The position numbers and the translations under genes are program-made. The notes below the pieces were generated by a model. It ran no database searches and was not told the DNA's origin. It saw only the letters and a program-made list of their open reading frames with translations. Source: Lachnospiraceae bacterium (GTDB lineage Bacteria > Bacillota > Clostridia > Lachnospirales > Lachnospiraceae). Taken from it: a stretch of 64,000 nt of DNA. This document shows positions 62,767-64,000 of this stretch, one piece after another (within the stretch, counting starts at the first letter, position 1; the number at the start of each line of letters is the position of its first letter). The stretch covers positions 78,846 to 142,845 of the forward strand of contig QXWO01000009.1 in the NCBI GenBank assembly GCA_009911035.1. Direction: 5' to 3'.

Positions 62767-62840
62767 GTGCGCTTAGCTCAGCTGGATAGAGCGTTTGGCT
62801 ACGGACCAAAAGGTCGGGGGTTCGAATCCTCTAGCGCACG
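62767..62840 (+). tRNA. tRNA-Arg (anticodon ACG)
   Basis: A 74-base cloverleaf. The acceptor GTGCGCT pairs with AGCGCAC, with discriminator G. The D stem is GCTC/GAGC. The anticodon stem TTTGG/CCAAA holds the loop CTACGGA, whose anticodon ACG decodes CGN arginine codons after deamination to inosine. The T arm is GGGGG-TTCGAAT-CCTCT (one mismatch, G-T). The 3' CCA is not encoded. It is the likely integration site of the element that begins downstream. Confidence 0.95.
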
Positions 62841-62850
62841 TTGGGTTTTT
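62800..62850. other. Probable attachment site (attL) in the tRNA 3' part
   Basis: The tyrosine integrase gene lies 110 bases beyond the tRNA and points towards it, the standard arrangement for elements integrated into a tRNA 3' half. The crossover should lie within the anticodon-to-T-arm part or just past the 3' end. The matching right-hand copy is outside the window, so the exact repeat cannot be defined. Confidence 0.55.
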
Positions 62851-62853
62851 GAG

Positions 62854-62893
62854 AGGCGGAAATGCTGATAAAACGGGCATTTCTGCCTTTTTC
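62854..62893 (+). terminator. Terminator after tRNA-Arg
   Basis: AGGCGGAAATGC (62854-62865) pairs with GCATTTCTGCCT (62877-62888), followed by TTTTC. Confidence 0.85.
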
Positions 62894-62911
62894 TTTTTCA
62901 TTTTTTGGGGT

Positions 62912-62943
62912 AAAAAGTGTAACAAATCTTGTTACACTTTTTT
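62912..62943. terminator. Bidirectional terminator next to the integrase gene
   Basis: AAAAAGTGTAACAA pairs perfectly with TTGTTACACTTTTT around a three-base loop, with A and T tracts on both sides. It lies 7 bases from the integrase stop. Confidence 0.85.
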
Positions 62944-62949
62944 CGTCCT

Positions 62950-64000
62950 TCAGGTTGAAAGACTCTGCTCCAGAACTTTCTCAAGTTCTTCCGATGACTT
63001 GCGACCCCGGCAGTACTTCATCGTCATTTCGATGTTCTCATGTCCGGCAATCCGGCGTATCTCGTCAGGATTCAGACCTGAGTCGAAGAGACGCGAAATA
63101 TAAGAGCGTCTAATATCGTGACAGCTCTTGGCAAATGGAAGGTCAAGATGGTTCGGGTTGCAGTACTTTTTAAGGCGGCAGTCAAATACTCGTTGGTTGC
63201 ACATACCCTGTTTCCTTTGAAATACAAGGTCTTTATCTCCGCAGGGGTATCCGTTCTTTTTGTTTAACTCCCTGATTTGCCTAAAATACTCTCTGGCTTT
63301 GGCGGTAAGATAAATTTTTCGCATTCCAGCCGATGTTTTGGCGTGTGGAGTTATCATATAACCATCTCTTTTCAGGCCGCCATCTGCAGTTTTGCTTTGC
63401 TTTTCTGTCACCATCTGGTTGATATGAAGGTAGTTTCCCTTTATGTCGCAGTTACGCAAGGCACACAATTCTCCGACCCTCATGCCGATAAGGAACAGGA
63501 TGCAGATTCCAAGAGGCAGTGCAGAATCATTTTCCATGCTGTCCTTCTCCGCTTCTTCCATAACCAATTGCTGTTCTTTTTCGGTGAAGACCTCTTCATT
63601 TTCCTCTTTAGGCGTGACAGGTTTGAAGAGGTTGGCGTTGAATTTGATGTCTTTTAGCCTGTTTGCCTCTATGATTTCTTCATCTACAGCGTAATCCAGC
63701 ATAGAATTCAAAGTTCTTTTAATATTGGAAAAGTACTTTTTTTTCAGGCTGTGGTCTTTGATTATCCGGCATCCCCATGCTTTTAATTTTGTCCTTCCAA
63801 GCTGGCTTAACAGAATATCTGCAATGCTATCTTTTATATAGGTTTTCCAGTAGACCAAATCGTCAGCAAGTGTATTCATCCCAACTTCGCATTCTCTTAA
63901 TTCCAGCCATTGGGGGTATATAGTTTTCAACGAATCATGAAGGGTTATCGCAGCCTGTAATGAAAATAGGAGGACTGGCTCCACTACTGCTTTTAGCTTC
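62950..64000 (-). CDS. int: Tyrosine-type site-specific integrase (5' end outside window)
   Basis: The frame is open to the right edge of the window, so the N-terminus (usually an arm-binding domain of about 60 residues) is missing. At least 344 residues remain. A SAM-like core-binding domain is followed by the catalytic domain. The catalytic arginine is in GMRVGELCAL, the H-x-x-R box is SCHDIRRSYISRL, the second histidine is in IAGHENIEMTM, and the nucleophile Tyr is in MKYCRG. It resembles integrases of Tn916/ICE- and phage-type elements in clostridia. It is convergent with the tRNA-Arg gene, its likely target. Confidence 0.93.
   Translation of the reverse strand, partial: KLKAVVEPVLLFSLQAAITLHDSLKTIYPQWLELRECEVGMNTLADDLVYWKTYIKDSIADILLSQLGRTKLKAWGCRIIKDHSLKKKYFSNIKRTLNSMLDYAVDEEIIEANRLKDIKFNANLFKPVTPKEENEEVFTEKEQQLVMEEAEKDSMENDSALPLGICILFLIGMRVGELCALRNCDIKGNYLHINQMVTEKQSKTADGGLKRDGYMITPHAKTSAGMRKIYLTAKAREYFRQIRELNKKNGYPCGDKDLVFQRKQGMCNQRVFDCRLKKYCNPNHLDLPFAKSCHDIRRSYISRLFDSGLNPDEIRRIAGHENIEMTMKYCRGRKSSEELEKVLEQSLST

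Noticed and set aside
1-64000. CRISPR array, rRNA genes or insertion-sequence transposases
   Set aside because: No regularly spaced repeat array, no rRNA-like sequence and no transposase motif was seen; the only mobile-element gene is the integrase at the right edge.

Overview
The window looks like a chromosomal segment of a Lachnospiraceae-type clostridium (Clostridium cluster XIVa). The grounds are: the DapL route to diaminopimelate; GatCAB; a phosphoglycerate-mutase-like homoserine kinase candidate beside homoserine dehydrogenase and aspartokinase; a flavodiiron protein and an [FeFe]-hydrogenase-like sensor, both typical of anaerobes; YesM/YesN-type sugar sensing; ABC sugar importers without their own ATPase; strong AGGAGG ribosome binding sites; and moderate G+C. 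The genus cannot be fixed from the sequence alone.

Layout. 0-5 kb: the 3' part of recQ, an exported transglutaminase-like protein, and dapF-dapL. 5-15 kb: an ECF sigma factor with a probable membrane anti-sigma partner, a small membrane protein, a soluble hydrogenase-like/chemoreceptor fusion, a TauE-type exporter, a flavodiiron protein and a MacB/FtsX-type ABC exporter. 15-27 kb: mtnA, then a sensing module (binding protein, NarL-type kinase, response regulator, second binding protein) next to a complete mannose-family PTS operon that carries its own HPr and Enzyme I. The HPr has Arg at position 46 in place of the regulatory serine. A decayed restriction specificity subunit and a lipase follow.

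29-40 kb: a GH94 disaccharide phosphorylase, closest by recalled sequence to N,N'-diacetylchitobiose phosphorylase, with a phosphohexomutase. After these come a YesM kinase, a sugar ABC importer and a YesN/AraC regulator. 40-52.4 kb: a LacI-regulated catabolic locus (SDR dehydrogenase, SelA/DgaE-like PLP enzyme, AGE epimerase, ABC importer, two RidA proteins, lactonase, amidohydrolase/deacylase, RraA-like aldolase). No sugar kinase is present. The set reads as a non-phosphorylated oxidative route for an N-acyl amino sugar: oxidise to the lactone, open it, deacylate, eliminate ammonia, then cleave the 2-keto-3-deoxy acid. This is an inference and is the most interesting system in the window. 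It could also take the free GlcNAc that the neighbouring GH94 phosphorylase would release.

52.5-62.7 kb: housekeeping genes (gatCAB, a Na/phosphate cotransporter, a pheB-like ACT regulator, hom, apgM, aspartokinase). 62.7-64 kb: a tRNA-Arg(ACG) gene followed by a convergent tyrosine integrase that runs off the window. This marks the left edge of an integrated element. A family of short hairpin-forming intergenic repeats with a CACGCT-type core is scattered at 4.9, 6.4, 40.0-40.2 and 51.4 kb.
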